Assembly (NCBI GenBank): GCA_965240325.2
Contig: OZ260671.1
Span: 31,031 to 95,030 of the forward strand
Length of the DNA stretch: 64,000 bases
Reading direction: 5' to 3'
From: Rebecca billardiae RCC1528
Taxonomy: Eukaryota; Haptophyta
A model generated the notes under the pieces. It was given only the letters and a program-made list of their open reading frames with translations. It was not told the DNA's origin and ran no database searches. Position numbers and translations under genes: made by a program. Shown in pieces: positions 39,991-49,692 of this stretch. Numbering within the stretch: the first letter of the stretch is position 1; the number at the start of each line of letters is the position of its first letter.

Positions 39991-40027
39991 AAAATAAAAA
40001 AAAATTAGGTAGAAAGAATCTACCTAA
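39991..40027 (-). terminator. Terminator of the rpl3-rps5 operon
   Basis: TTAGGTAGA (40005-40013) pairs perfectly with TCTACCTAA (40019-40027). On the - strand it is followed by a long T run. Its arm overlaps the rps5 stop codon. Confidence 0.88.
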
Positions 40028-40491
40028 CTTCTTAAATTTGAAAGTGCATCAAGCGTAGCTCGCGCATTATTCAATAAATTGTTTGAGCCCATTTGCTTAG
40101 ATAATATATTCTGTATACCAGCCAATTCTAAAACAGTACGGATAGAACCACCAGCACGTACACCAGAACCTGCAATAGACGGACTTATAAAGACTTTAGC
40201 AGCACCAGCTCTTCCATCAACATGATGAGGGATTGAAAAATCTTTTGTAATTGGTACAAAAACTAAATGTTTTTTTCCATCAGTGATAGCTTTTTTAACA
40301 GCATTAACAACATCTGTTGCTTTACCAACACCAACACCAACCTGACCATTTTCATTACCAATAACAACTAAAGCACGGAAACTAAGTTTTTTTCCACCTT
40401 TAACTACTTTTGTTACACGGCTAACTTGTACAACTCTTTCTTGCCACTGTGTATCTTTTTGATTAGCGACTGCACTTTTACGACGAACCAT
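40024..40491 (-). CDS. rps5: 30S ribosomal protein S5
   Basis: S5 of the small subunit, 155 residues, involved in decoding accuracy. The double-stranded-RNA-binding-like N-terminal domain shows [20 protein letters not shown] and [20 protein letters not shown]. The rest has [19 protein letters not shown]. It is the last gene of the - strand ribosomal run and ends in TAG. rpl18, normally just before it, is missing from the 52-base gap. Confidence 0.97.
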   Translation of the reverse strand: MVRRKSAVANQKDTQWQERVVQVSRVTKVVKGGKKLSFRALVVIGNENGQVGVGVGKATDVVNAVKKAITDGKKHLVFVPITKDFSIPHHVDGRAGAAKVFISPSIAGSGVRAGGSIRTVLELAGIQNILSKQMGSNNLLNNARATLDALSNLRS

Positions 40492-40543
40492 AGGAATTAA
40501 TTTTTTAAAAAATAAGAAAAAGTATAATTATTTAAACTGTTAT

Positions 40544-41080
40544 TTATTTACCACCTTTACCTACTTTACGGCGAACATATTCACCACGGTACTGAACACC
40601 TTTACCCTTATAAGGCTCTGGCGGTCTAGTCCCACGTATATTAGCAGCTAATTCACCAATAACATCTTTACGACTACCCTTAATATGAATAACGTTATTA
40701 CCTTCTAATGAGAAAGTAACACCTTCTGGAGGGCTGAAAGTAATTGAATGGCTATAACCAACGAAAAGAACAAGATCTTTACCATTCATTTGTGCTCGAT
40801 AACCAACACCAACAATATCGAGCGTTCGAGTAAAGCCTTCTGAAATTCCGATAATAGAATTTGAAATTAGAGTGCGTGTCAGGCCATAAAGGCTTAAACT
40901 GTCTTTATTTACAGTATCAAGCTCTAGCGTAAGTTCTCCATCATTGATCGAAGGAGTAATTGAACTTGGCATTGGTATTTCATGCTTTTCATTAGATTTA
41001 CTAATTGAAACAAGATTATCTGCAAATTCAACCTTGACATCAGAAGGTATTTTTATGGGTAATTTTCCAATACGAGACAT
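40544..41080 (-). CDS. rpl6: 50S ribosomal protein L6
   Basis: L6 of the large subunit near the factor-binding site, 178 residues. Two repeated folds are recognisable: MSRIGKLPIKIPSDVKVEF at the start and the C-terminal PEPYKGKGVQYRGEYVRRK, the most conserved part of the family. Confidence 0.97.
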   Translation of the reverse strand: MSRIGKLPIKIPSDVKVEFADNLVSISKSNEKHEIPMPSSITPSINDGELTLELDTVNKDSLSLYGLTRTLISNSIIGISEGFTRTLDIVGVGYRAQMNGKDLVLFVGYSHSITFSPPEGVTFSLEGNNVIHIKGSRKDVIGELAANIRGTRPPEPYKGKGVQYRGEYVRRKVGKGGK

Positions 41081-41093
41081 TTTTTTTATCCTT

Positions 41094-41498
41094 TTACCAG
41101 ATGTAACATAAAACTTCTCCGCCTATTTTTTGGTTTTTAGCTTGACGATCAGTCATTAAACCCTTTGAGGTAGAGATAATTAAAGTTTTTGAATTAGTTG
41201 AAGCTGAGGGTAGCTCCGCATATGAACTATAAGAACGTAAACCGGGACGGCTAATACGTTGAATTTCTTTAATAATTGGATCTTTTGTACGATTACGCTT
41301 GTATTTTAATGAAATTAAAATATACTTAGCTTTATTAGCTAATTCTGCTTGGCGGTAGCTTAAGATAAAACCTTCGTCTAGAAGAATTTTTGCGATAGCC
41401 TCCGTCATTTTTGTTGAGCGAATCTTAACAATTTGGTGCTTCGCTTGACTAGCGTTACGTAATCGCGTAAGCATATCTGAAATAGTATCGTTAATCAC
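41094..41498 (-). CDS. rps8: 30S ribosomal protein S8
   Basis: S8 binds the central domain of 16S rRNA, 134 residues. It starts MINDTISDMLTRLRNASQAK and ends with TSKGLMTDRQAKNQKIGGEV then LCYIW, both diagnostic. Its stop is 13 bases before rpl6. Confidence 0.97.
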   Translation of the reverse strand: MINDTISDMLTRLRNASQAKHQIVKIRSTKMTEAIAKILLDEGFILSYRQAELANKAKYILISLKYKRNRTKDPIIKEIQRISRPGLRSYSSYAELPSASTNSKTLIISTSKGLMTDRQAKNQKIGGEVLCYIW

Positions 41499-41520
41499 TG
41501 TGAACCCTTAAATATTCAAA

Positions 41521-42063
41521 TTATTTTTTAAAAGGTACACCTAGTACCTGAAGTAAAGCTAAACCTTCTTCATCTGTCTTAGCGGATGTAGTAATCGAGA
41601 TATTTAAACCTCGGATTTTGTCAATTTTATCGTAATCAATTTCTGGGAAAGTGGTTTGCTCCTCGAAACCTATATTAAAATTACCTCGGCCATCAAAACC
41701 AGAAGATTTATCAATACCTCTAAAATCTTTAATTCGAGGGAATGCTAAGTGAATAAGTTTATCTAGGAACGAATACATTGCGGTTTTGCGTAAAGTAACT
41801 TTGATCCCAATCGGAACATCTTGTCTTAACTTAAAACCAGCAATAGAAGTTTTTGATTGTGTGACAATAGGCGTTCGACCTAAAATTGTACCAAATTCTT
41901 CAACACTAAGGTCAATAGCTTTACTATTATTTAATGCTTCACCAAGGCCACGGCTAACAGTAATTTTTGTTACTTTTGGTACCTGGTGTAAATTTTTATA
42001 ATTAAATTGCTTACTTAAAATATCAGGGACGTCAGTTTTTGCAATTTCTGAGCAACTTTTCAT
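41521..42063 (-). CDS. rpl5: 50S ribosomal protein L5
   Basis: L5 binds 5S rRNA and contacts the P-site tRNA, 180 residues. Conserved parts are NLHQVPKVTKITVSRGLGEA, GRTPIVTQSKTSIAGFKLR and the RIKDFRGIDKSSGFDGRGNF and FPEIDYDKIDKIRGLNISI blocks. In the ancestral order rpl24 lies between rpl14 and rpl5; only 17 bases separate them here. Confidence 0.98.
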   Translation of the reverse strand: MKSCSEIAKTDVPDILSKQFNYKNLHQVPKVTKITVSRGLGEALNNSKAIDLSVEEFGTILGRTPIVTQSKTSIAGFKLRQDVPIGIKVTLRKTAMYSFLDKLIHLAFPRIKDFRGIDKSSGFDGRGNFNIGFEEQTTFPEIDYDKIDKIRGLNISITTSAKTDEEGLALLQVLGVPFKK

Positions 42064-42080
42064 AATCTAAACGTAAATTT

Positions 42081-42446
42081 TTAAACAACCTCAGGCGCTA
42101 ATGATATGATTTTTGCAAAACCTTTTTCACGCAATTCGCGTGCAATAGGACCAAAAACCCTAGTACCTCGAGGATTATTTTCTTTGTTAATGATAACAGC
42201 GGCATTATCATCAAAACGAACAGCTAAACCGTCAGGGCGCTGAATTACTTTTTTCGTACGAACTACAACAGCTCGGACAATGTCAGAGCGTTTAACATTC
42301 ATGTTCGGTGTAGCTGTTTTAACAACACCGATAATAACATCGCCGGTTTTTGCAATTTTTCTAGCAGAACCTAAAATACGAATACATAATATAGTTTTCG
42401 CACCGCTATTGTCTGCAACATTTAAATAAGTTTGTACTTGTACCAT
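42081..42446 (-). CDS. rpl14: 50S ribosomal protein L14
   Basis: L14 of the large subunit interface, 121 residues. It begins [20 protein letters not shown] and continues [26 protein letters not shown] and LAPEVV form the conserved C-terminus. Confidence 0.98.
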   Translation of the reverse strand: MVQVQTYLNVADNSGAKTILCIRILGSARKIAKTGDVIIGVVKTATPNMNVKRSDIVRAVVVRTKKVIQRPDGLAVRFDDNAAVIINKENNPRGTRVFGPIARELREKGFAKIISLAPEVV

Positions 42447-42461
42447 CTATAAGAGAATCCC

Positions 42462-42722
42462 TTAAACTAAACTACTCTTTGACGACTGTGAAAGAATAGA
42501 TTTTAAAACCCATCTTTTATTTTTACTTGTAGGTCGCGTTTCACTAATGATCACGCGGTCTCCAACTTTACAGTTATTGTCTAAATCAGTGGCTAAATAA
42601 TTTTTACTAACACTAATAACTTTACGAAATTTTTTATGAGCAACGCGGCGTTGGACTGAAACAGTAATAGTTTTTTCCTGTTTATCAGAAACAACAACTC
42701 CCGTTCTTTCTTTTGTAACCAT
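42462..42722 (-). CDS. rps17: 30S ribosomal protein S17
   Basis: S17 of the small-subunit body, 86 residues. The OB-fold signature GVVVSDKQEKTITVSVQRRV then HKKFRKVI and CKVGDRVIISETRPTSKNKR is clear. rpl29, which normally precedes it, is absent: only 26 bases separate it from rpl16. Confidence 0.97.
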   Translation of the reverse strand: MVTKERTGVVVSDKQEKTITVSVQRRVAHKKFRKVISVSKNYLATDLDNNCKVGDRVIISETRPTSKNKRWVLKSILSQSSKSSLV

Positions 42723-42748
42723 AAGGTCTCCGATAATTACTGAATTAT

Positions 42749-43159
42749 TTACATTTCACGAGACACGAAGCGTGTCTTTATAGGTAATTTATAAGCTGCA
42801 TTACGTAATGCATTGTAAGCAACTTGCTTCGAAACACCATTCATTTCGAATAAAATTTTACCAGGTTTTATTACACAAACCCAATATTCAGGAGTACCTT
42901 TACCTGAACCCATACGTGATTCGGCAGCACGCTCAGTAATAGGCTTGTCAGGGAAAACACGAATCCATAATTTTCCAGTACGTTTAACGAATCTCGTGAT
43001 TGTTCGGCGGGTAGCCTCGATTTGTCTAGATGTTAACCAAACAGGCTCTAAAGCCTGAAGACCAAAATCCCCAAAGCTTAACTTATTTCCACGACAAGCT
43101 GTACCTTTTAAACGACCTCTATGTTGTTTACGATACTTAACTCTTTTAGGACTTAACAT
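42749..43159 (-). CDS. rpl16: 50S ribosomal protein L16
   Basis: L16 binds near the A-site finger. I use the ATG at 43159, giving the standard 136 residues starting [19 protein letters not shown]; the open frame runs 17 codons further upstream but that part is unconserved. [28 protein letters not shown]-type and [20 protein letters not shown] blocks are present. No intron. Confidence 0.97.
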   Translation of the reverse strand: MLSPKRVKYRKQHRGRLKGTACRGNKLSFGDFGLQALEPVWLTSRQIEATRRTITRFVKRTGKLWIRVFPDKPITERAAESRMGSGKGTPEYWVCVIKPGKILFEMNGVSKQVAYNALRNAAYKLPIKTRFVSREM

Positions 43160-43228
43160 GTGACTAATAATTAATTTATAAAATATTGCTTTATTAGATA
43201 TAAAAAGCAAGATGAAGGTTTGAAATTA

Positions 43229-43897
43229 CTAAACGGTAGCCGACTCAAAGCGGCCAAAGTTTTTAGTAGATACAAGATCCTTAAAGACCCAAACTTTAAC
43301 ACCAAGAATTCCATACATAGTAGGTGCTTTAACAGAAGCGTAGTCTATATCTGCACGTAATGTTTGAAGAGGAACTCGGCCTTCACGAAGCCACTCAACA
43401 CGAGCAATTTCTGCACCATTTAAGCGTCCACCAACCTGGATTTTAACTCCTTTAACAACCGAAAGAGGGACTTTAGTTAAAGCTTGGCGTACTGCCTTTC
43501 TAAAAGCTACACGTTTACTTAATTGTTGAGTAATTGATTGAGCAATAAGTTGCGCATCAGCCTCCGGGTTTTGTACTTCGATAATATTAATTCGAATAAC
43601 TTGAGAAGTCTTTGTAATTTTTTTAATGTAAGACTTTATTTCATTTAGAGACTCACTGCCTCGGCCAAATAGTAAGCCAGGCTTTGCTGTATGTAAAAAA
43701 ATTTCAACTTGTATTGGAGTTCTATGGATTATAACTTTTGCTAAACCACAATCATATAATTTAGTTTCTATTGCTTGGCGTATAATGAAATCTTCTTTCA
43801 ATGAAGAAACATAATCAAACTTATTAGTGAACCAAGCACTCTTATGAGATTGACTAATACCAAGCCTAAAGCCCGAAGGATGTACTTTTTGACCCAT
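43229..43897 (-). CDS. rps3: 30S ribosomal protein S3
   Basis: S3 forms part of the mRNA entry channel, 222 residues. It begins [20 protein letters not shown], has a KH domain around residues 40-110, and the C-terminal [20 protein letters not shown] with [20 protein letters not shown]. It ends in TAG. Confidence 0.98.
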   Translation of the reverse strand: MGQKVHPSGFRLGISQSHKSAWFTNKFDYVSSLKEDFIIRQAIETKLYDCGLAKVIIHRTPIQVEIFLHTAKPGLLFGRGSESLNEIKSYIKKITKTSQVIRINIIEVQNPEADAQLIAQSITQQLSKRVAFRKAVRQALTKVPLSVVKGVKIQVGGRLNGAEIARVEWLREGRVPLQTLRADIDYASVKAPTMYGILGVKVWVFKDLVSTKNFGRFESATV

Positions 43898-43939
43898 TTA
43901 GGTTTTCATTCCATTAATTAAATTTAAAAATCCACGATT

Positions 43940-44308
43940 TTACTTTACCGAAGAAAGTCGAAGCGTGATATGGCATGTAGGTTTATGTATTCTGAAACCT
44001 CTACCCTGAGCACGCGGTCGGAAGCGTTTTAAAACTGGCCCTTTATCAACATAGGCTTCTTTTAAAACAAGATCCTTTTTTGAGATGTTGTATTTAACTT
44101 TTGCATTAGCTGCTGCAGAAACTAAAACTTTATAGATAGGATCGCAACTTTTATACGGCATAAATTTTAGAATCTTGCTTGCCTGAGCAAAATCTTTTCC
44201 TCGGATCTGGTTCAACACACGTTGAACCTTTGTAGGAGACATACGAACAAATCGTGCAGTAGCTCCCACTTCTTTTTTATTATCAAATACTTGATCTATC
44301 GAACTCAT
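43940..44308 (-). CDS. rpl22: 50S ribosomal protein L22
   Basis: L22 lines the peptide exit tunnel, 122 residues. The family features are ATARFVRMSPTKVQRVLNQI, then AAANAKVKYNISKKDLVLKE and the C-terminal KRFRPRAQGRGFRIHKPTCH followed by ITLRL. Confidence 0.97.
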   Translation of the reverse strand: MSSIDQVFDNKKEVGATARFVRMSPTKVQRVLNQIRGKDFAQASKILKFMPYKSCDPIYKVLVSAAANAKVKYNISKKDLVLKEAYVDKGPVLKRFRPRAQGRGFRIHKPTCHITLRLSSVK

Positions 44309-44332
44309 AACGGCTTTAAAAATGAATAAATG

Positions 44333-44608
44333 TTATCTTTTTACTTTTTTATCTTTTTTATGAGATTTAAAAGTACGAGTAGGTGAGAATTCACCTAATT
44401 TATGACCAACCATTTGGTCTGAAACATAAACAGGTATATGTGAACGACCATTATAAACAGCAATAGTATGACCAATCATTGAAGGCATAATAACAGAAGA
44501 ACGTGACCATGTTTTTACCATATCCTTCTTACCGCCTTCATTAAGAGATTGGATTTTTTTAGCAAGGTGTGCAGCCACAAAAGGACCTTTTTTTGCTGAA
44601 CGACTCAT
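44333..44608 (-). CDS. rps19: 30S ribosomal protein S19
   Basis: S19 of the small-subunit head, 91 residues. It begins [20 protein letters not shown] and has [20 protein letters not shown] and the end [20 protein letters not shown], all diagnostic. Confidence 0.98.
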   Translation of the reverse strand: MSRSAKKGPFVAAHLAKKIQSLNEGGKKDMVKTWSRSSVIMPSMIGHTIAVYNGRSHIPVYVSDQMVGHKLGEFSPTRTFKSHKKDKKVKR

Positions 44609-44644
44609 AAATTTATCTAATCTTAACTAAAAATTAATTGGGAT

Positions 44645-45478
44645 TTAACGAGAGCGGTGACGTAAGATATAATCTTCACTCTTCTTTTTATTTCGGCGAG
44701 TTTTGACACCTAAAGCTACTTTACCCCATGGTGTTACAGGTCGGGCACGTCCGATAGGAGAACGTCCTTCACCACCACCGTGTGGGTGGTCTACAGGGTT
44801 CATAACAACACCACGTACGGTAGGTCTTCGGCCCAGCCAACGCTTACATCCAGCTTTACCATAGACACGTTGGTTTACTTCAACGTTACCTACTTGGCCT
44901 ATTGTTGCTAAACATTGTTCTGGGATTAGGCGGACCTCTGTTGACGGTAGCTTTAACGTTGCAAAACCACCTTCTTTCGCAATGATTTGAGCACCTGCAC
45001 CTGCAGCACGAGCGATTTTACCACCTTGATTAGGGATAAGTTCAACATTATGCACAAATGAACCTAATGGAATAGAAGAAAGTGGTAATGTATTACCCAC
45101 TTCAATAGGTGCACTGTCTTTTGACCAAAGGATGGCCCCTTTTTCTAAGTATCTTGGAGAGAGAATGTATTTTTTCTCACCGTTTTCATAGTGTAGTAAA
45201 GCAATATGAGCATTACGGTTCGGGTCATATTCAAAAGAAGCTACGCGCGCTGGAACATCGCTCATAGATCTCTTAAAATCAACAATACGATATCTCTGTT
45301 TGTGCCCACCACCTAAATGTCTTACTGTAATACGACCAAAGTTATTACGCCCTTTACAAGAGTGAAGTTTTCCAGTAGTTAATTTTCGCTGAGGCTTTAC
45401 TTTACTAAGACCAGCAAAACTAATTGTTGCTTTATTCCTTGTTCCTGGACTACAAGGCTTTGCTATTTTAATAACCAT
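44645..45478 (-). CDS. rpl2: 50S ribosomal protein L2
   Basis: L2 is required for subunit joining and peptidyl transfer. The 277-residue protein includes GRNNFGRITVRHLGGGHKQR near the N-terminus and VRGVVMNPVDHPHGGGEGRS with the conserved peptidyl-transferase His, then GRARPVTPWG. No intron. Confidence 0.98.
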   Translation of the reverse strand: MVIKIAKPCSPGTRNKATISFAGLSKVKPQRKLTTGKLHSCKGRNNFGRITVRHLGGGHKQRYRIVDFKRSMSDVPARVASFEYDPNRNAHIALLHYENGEKKYILSPRYLEKGAILWSKDSAPIEVGNTLPLSSIPLGSFVHNVELIPNQGGKIARAAGAGAQIIAKEGGFATLKLPSTEVRLIPEQCLATIGQVGNVEVNQRVYGKAGCKRWLGRRPTVRGVVMNPVDHPHGGGEGRSPIGRARPVTPWGKVALGVKTRRNKKKSEDYILRHRSR

Positions 45479-45529
45479 AAATAATTTCTTAAAAGCTAAG
45501 GTGTTTATGAGAAATAAACCAAATAGTAT

Positions 45530-45832
45530 CTATTCTTCAGGGAACAGTTGTATCTTTTGGTTTGCTTCAAGAGTAATGATAGCCTTTTTAAAGCGAGACT
45601 GATTACCAATAAAACGACCGATTCGTCTAGTTTTTACTGGTAAATTAATAGTATTTACTTTCTTTATTTTCACATTGAAAAGCTTTTCAAGTGCAAGCTT
45701 AATTTCAGGTTTTTTAGCTTTTGGGCTAACTAAAAAACTGTACTGATTATTATTAATCAAACCAACAGTCTTATCACTTAAAAGAGGCTTTTTGATAATT
45801 TCTGTATCTATTTGCATTTTCTTTGTTTCCAA
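45530..45832 (-). CDS. rpl23: 50S ribosomal protein L23
   Basis: L23 surrounds the tunnel exit, 100 residues. The pattern is IIKKPLLSDKTVGLINNNQY, FLVSPKAKKPEIKLALEKLF and NVKIKKVNTINLPVK. rpl4, which should lie between rpl3 and rpl23, is missing; the gap is 20 bases. Confidence 0.96.
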   Translation of the reverse strand: METKKMQIDTEIIKKPLLSDKTVGLINNNQYSFLVSPKAKKPEIKLALEKLFNVKIKKVNTINLPVKTRRIGRFIGNQSRFKKAIITLEANQKIQLFPEE

Positions 45833-45852
45833 AAATTTTTGCTTGTTAAAAA

Positions 45853-46446
45853 CTAAGCAATTTTTACTAAATTACCTCTCTTACCAGGTACAGAACCTTT
45901 TAAAACTAGTAAATTGTTTTCGATATCAATATCAACAACTTGTAAATTTTTAATAGTAACTGTATTACCACCTAAACGACCAGGCATTTTTTTACCTGGA
46001 AAAACACGACCTGGTGTTGCACAAGCACCAATAGAACCAGGAGCTCTATGGTTTTTTGAACCGTGAGCCATAGGTCCACGACCGAAATGGTGGCGCTTAA
46101 TAGTACCTGCAAAACCTTTACCAATAGATTTTGATGTAACTTGAACGGTTTGGCCAATTTCAAATTGTTCAACAGTAATTAATTGACCAACTTCATACTC
46201 TTCAGTGGAAGTAACACGAAATTCTTTTAAGTACTTTAGTGGCGTAACTTGTAACTTTTCAAAATATTTTTTCTTTGAATGGCTTAAAGCTTTCTCTGGG
46301 ATTTCTTTATACCCAAGCTGTACAGCACTATAATCTTTTAACAATTGTGTGACATGGCATGGGCCTGCACTTAAAACTGTAACAGGAACACGCGAGCCAG
46401 TATCATCAAAAATCTGGGTCATCCCCAGTTTGCTACCTAACATCAT
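45853..46446 (-). CDS. rpl3: 50S ribosomal protein L3
   Basis: L3 helps shape the peptidyl-transferase centre, 197 residues and first gene of this operon. It shows LGSKLGMTQIFDDTGSRVPV and the central loop GFAGTIKRHHFGRGPMAHGS followed by KNHRAPGSIGACATPGRVFP and GKKMPGRLGG. Two ATG codons stand in a row at the start; either may be used. It ends in TAG. Confidence 0.97.
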   Translation of the reverse strand: MMLGSKLGMTQIFDDTGSRVPVTVLSAGPCHVTQLLKDYSAVQLGYKEIPEKALSHSKKKYFEKLQVTPLKYLKEFRVTSTEEYEVGQLITVEQFEIGQTVQVTSKSIGKGFAGTIKRHHFGRGPMAHGSKNHRAPGSIGACATPGRVFPGKKMPGRLGGNTVTIKNLQVVDIDIENNLLVLKGSVPGKRGNLVKIA

Positions 46447-46777
46447 AAGGGATAAATTTCTTTTTTTTTTTAGGCTTAACTCTTAAAAATAACTTCTCGA
46501 ACGCAAATACTTGATATAAAAACCTGAAAAATGAATTGATTTTTAACCCAACTAAAAGGACGAAAGAATTAAAGTTCTGTTCGTAGTTGAAAGCTGGAAA
46601 AACTAAAATTATGGGAATTTGTTATATATTCTCAGTACTCAATAAAGTATTCTTATATCAAATAAAAAACAAGGCGAGATTAATTAATTTTTACGAAAAG
46701 GAATGCCTGTATAACTAGATCGTAACTTAAAAAGACCTTTTTGTCTAGACATTCCTTAGAGTTTTGAAAAAACAGCT
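46447..46777. other. Spacer between rpl3 and ycf45
   Basis: 331 AT-rich bases with no gene. It holds the rpl3 operon leader at its left side and a 56-base foldable segment at 46700-46755 (listed separately). No clear -35/-10 pair for the long - strand ribosomal run was found by eye. Confidence 0.6.
46700..46755 (-). ncRNA. Foldable segment downstream of ycf45
   Basis: On the - strand the ends GGAATGTC and GGCATTCC pair over 8 bp (one G-T) and enclose 40 bases, with an inner stem AGAC/GTCT. It lies 22 bases after the ycf45 stop. It could be a 3' processing element or a small RNA; there is no T-tract directly after it and no match I recognise to SRP RNA, tmRNA or RNase P RNA. Confidence 0.35.
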
Positions 46778-47887
46778 TTACAACCACTCGAAGGTCCAAT
46801 TGTTTTTATTTAAAGTAGGAGGGGCCGTATTAACTGTTAAAGGTTCTAAAAGTTTGTCATCAAAAATATGTAAGTATTGAAAGTTAGAAAATTTACATTC
46901 AACTACTTGGCGAAAATTATTTGAATTGTAAACTCGGATCTGGTGATCTAAGCGATAAGTATGAAGTATTTGGTCGACTGCTTTTTCTATATTAGGATGA
47001 ACTGCCCAAGTCTTAGGATCTGAGATTTCTAAGCCTATCTTAAAAGCAGGCCGAGCTTTGCGTTCTAGAACGCTTTTTTGTGTACCGCGATGACGCGCCT
47101 CTTCGTCTCCTAAAGTAACATATTGTATACCACCAATGAGGTCTGAAAGAGTAGGGTTCTTTATTAAACTTTCAAGCGAATTTCCGTGAGCAGTACCAAT
47201 CAACTTAACACCACGTTCTGCTATTGTACGGGCAGCTAATGCTTCTAACTCAGTGCTTATTTCATCAATAATAATGACTTGAGGCATATGGTTTTCAACC
47301 GCTTCAATCATTACATTATGTTGTAATTCAGGGTGAGAAACTTGCATACGGCGAGCACTACCAATAGCTGGGTGAGGAATGTCACCATCACCGGCAATTT
47401 CATTAGAAGTATCAATAATAATAACTCTTTTACCCATTTCATCAGAAAGAATTCTTGATATTTCACGAATAGCCGTTGTCTTACCTACACCGGGCTTACC
47501 TAAAATAAGTATAGACTCTTCTTCCTCTAACAAATCTCGAATAATACTAATAACGCCTAAGACTGCACGACCTACACGACAAGTTAAGCCAATGATGACA
47601 TTTTCACGGTTTCTAATAGAACTAATGCGGTGCAAAGTTCGTTCAATACCAGCACGGTTATCTGCGCTGAATTTACCAACACGTTTAATTAAAAAATCAA
47701 TATCTTTCCAAACAATTAAATGATCTGATAAAAAAACTGGGCGGTCTAAAAATCTAGCTTCAGGCATACGACCGAGATCAAGAACAACCTCAACCAATGA
47801 ATCAATATCCTTATCATTCTTCAAAGAGTTTTGAACAAATTGTGGCAAAACCTTTAAAAGGTTTTCAAAATCTTCAGCAATTAACAT
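46778..47887 (-). CDS. ycf45: Ycf45, P-loop ATPase
   Basis: A 369-residue ATPase of the Ycf45 family, related to sporulation protein SpoIIIAA and stage-III-type P-loop ATPases; function unknown. Walker A is GKPGVGKTT at about residue 129, and Walker B is in MPQVIIIDEISTELEALAAR. An Arg-rich segment (GDEEARHRGTQKSVLERKAR) follows. Cyanobacterial homologues are longer and end in an R3H nucleic-acid-binding domain; I cannot see one in the last 80 residues here. It is transcribed toward the rpl3 operon and is divergent from psaC. Confidence 0.92.
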   Translation of the reverse strand: MLIAEDFENLLKVLPQFVQNSLKNDKDIDSLVEVVLDLGRMPEARFLDRPVFLSDHLIVWKDIDFLIKRVGKFSADNRAGIERTLHRISSIRNRENVIIGLTCRVGRAVLGVISIIRDLLEEEESILILGKPGVGKTTAIREISRILSDEMGKRVIIIDTSNEIAGDGDIPHPAIGSARRMQVSHPELQHNVMIEAVENHMPQVIIIDEISTELEALAARTIAERGVKLIGTAHGNSLESLIKNPTLSDLIGGIQYVTLGDEEARHRGTQKSVLERKARPAFKIGLEISDPKTWAVHPNIEKAVDQILHTYRLDHQIRVYNSNNFRQVVECKFSNFQYLHIFDDKLLEPLTVNTAPPTLNKNNWTFEWL

Positions 47888-48018
47888 AGAAAAATAAATT
47901 GTTTTTAAGTTAATTATGACCTAGTTAATAAAAAAATACTAAATAAACAAACTTTTATTTAGTGAAAAGAAAGTGAATTGTATTAAATTGTTCTATAATT
48001 ATATGTAGCGTGAATTAA

Positions 48019-48288
<270 letters not shown>

Positions 48289-48304
48289 AAGAAAAAGTAG
48301 CTAC

Positions 48305-48338
48305 GTTTTGTTTTCATTTTTAAAGATGAAAACAAAAC
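48305..48338. terminator. Terminator between psaC and ycf19
   Basis: GTTTTGTTTTCAT (48305-48317) pairs perfectly with ATGAAAACAAAAC (48326-48338), loop of 8. It lies between convergent genes. Confidence 0.8.
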
Positions 48339-48356
48339 ATAAAAAAAATATATATA

Positions 48357-48632
48357 TTAAATAGCAGCAGAAATTCTAGGGATAGCATCAATTAATATTT
48401 GAATTACTAAAAAAGCAAATAATGGTGAAAGATCCATTCCTAAAAATACGGGTAAAATACCTCTAAAAAGCCTTAAATACGGGTCTGTTACCCTAACAAG
48501 AGAATAAAAAGGTTGGTCATAAAATGAAACATTCGGAAACCAGTAAAGTAATATTCTCATAATAAGCATTAAAAAGTATATTTTTAAAAAATAAACAAAA
48601 GACCTTAAAAGTAAAGTAAAGCCTATGTCCAT
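48357..48632 (-). CDS. ycf19: Ycf19 (YggT family) membrane protein
   Basis: A 91-residue membrane protein of the YggT/Ycf19 family. Two hydrophobic helices flank the family signature FYSLVRVTDPYLRLFRGILP (pattern T-D-P-x-L-x-x-x-R). Homologues help distribute thylakoid nucleoids or assemble membranes in algae and cyanobacteria, but the role here is not shown. Confidence 0.9.
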   Translation of the reverse strand: MDIGFTLLLRSFVYFLKIYFLMLIMRILLYWFPNVSFYDQPFYSLVRVTDPYLRLFRGILPVFLGMDLSPLFAFLVIQILIDAIPRISAAI

Positions 48633-48730
48633 AACTATCCACCTTTTTTAGAAAATTTTACAATTAAGATATGGTAATATTCTAACATTAAAATATAGAT
48701 AAGCTTTATAAATAATATCAAAGATGCATC

Positions 48731-48745
48731 TAGGTCGCCCGGGAC

Positions 48746-48778
<33 letters not shown>

Positions 48779-48802
48779 ACTCTACCATTGAGTTAGCGAC
48801 CC
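48731..48802 (-). tRNA. trnK(UUU): tRNA-Lys (UUU)
   Basis: A 72-base cloverleaf on the - strand: acceptor GGGTCGC with GCGACCT, anticodon loop CTTTTAA (anticodon UUU), T-loop TTCGAGT, discriminator A. No intron or matK. Confidence 0.96.
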
Positions 48803-48893
48803 TAAATAATCATAAATAGATTCTATATTGTTTGAATGATAATTTCAAGTAAAAAGAATAAAAAGTTGAGTTATTTTCTTATTTTATAAAAAA

Positions 48894-49010
48894 CTCGATC
48901 TTAGTTTATTTTCACAGAAAGTCCCCCTTCTACTATCTTAACCACAGCAAGCCTTAACTATTGAGTTCGGGATGGTATCACAGTGTTTTTCTTGCCTCGC
49001 GAAGATCGAG
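48894..49010 (-). rRNA. rrn5: 5S ribosomal RNA
   Basis: A 117-base segment closed by CTCGATCTT/AAGATCGAG, with the universal GATACCATCCCGAACTC loop. It is the last gene of the rRNA operon, 18 bases after the 23S end. Confidence 0.96.
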
Positions 49011-49028
49011 TATAAAAAGAAATAATTA

Positions 49029-49155
49029 AGTCAAGTTTTCGGTCTATTAGTATATCTCAGCTAAATGCATTACTGCACGTACACTTGATACCTATCAAAC
49101 GGTTAGTCTAACCGTGACCTTAATCCTTTAAGGATGAGAGCACTCATCTTGAGTA

Positions 49156-49191
<36 letters not shown>

Positions 49192-49313
49192 CTACACATA
49201 GCTACCCAGCGTTTACTGTTGGCACAATAACTGGTACACCAGAGGTGTATCTTTCCCGGTCCTCTCGTACTAAGGAAAGCTTCTCTCAATGCTCTAACGC
49301 CTACACCGGATAT

Positions 49314-49361
<48 letters not shown>

Positions 49362-49397
49362 CATGGGCGAACAGCCCAACCCTTGGGACGTACTACC

Positions 49398-49438
<41 letters not shown>

Positions 49439-49642
49439 TCCGTCGATATGAACTCTTGGGAGAGATCAGCCTGTTATCCCTAGAGTAACTTTTATCCGTT
49501 GAGCGACACTCCTTCCACTCGGTAGTGTCGGATCACTAAGGCCGACTTTCGTCTTTGCTCGACTTGTAGGTCTCGCAATCAAGCTTCCTTATACCTTTGC
49601 GCTCGAAGGTTGATTTCCAACCAACCTGAGGAAACCTTTGCA

Positions 49643-49692
<50 letters not shown>

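Noticed and set aside
43160-43210. 17-codon extension of rpl16
   Set aside because: The standard L16 start MLSPKR is at 43159.
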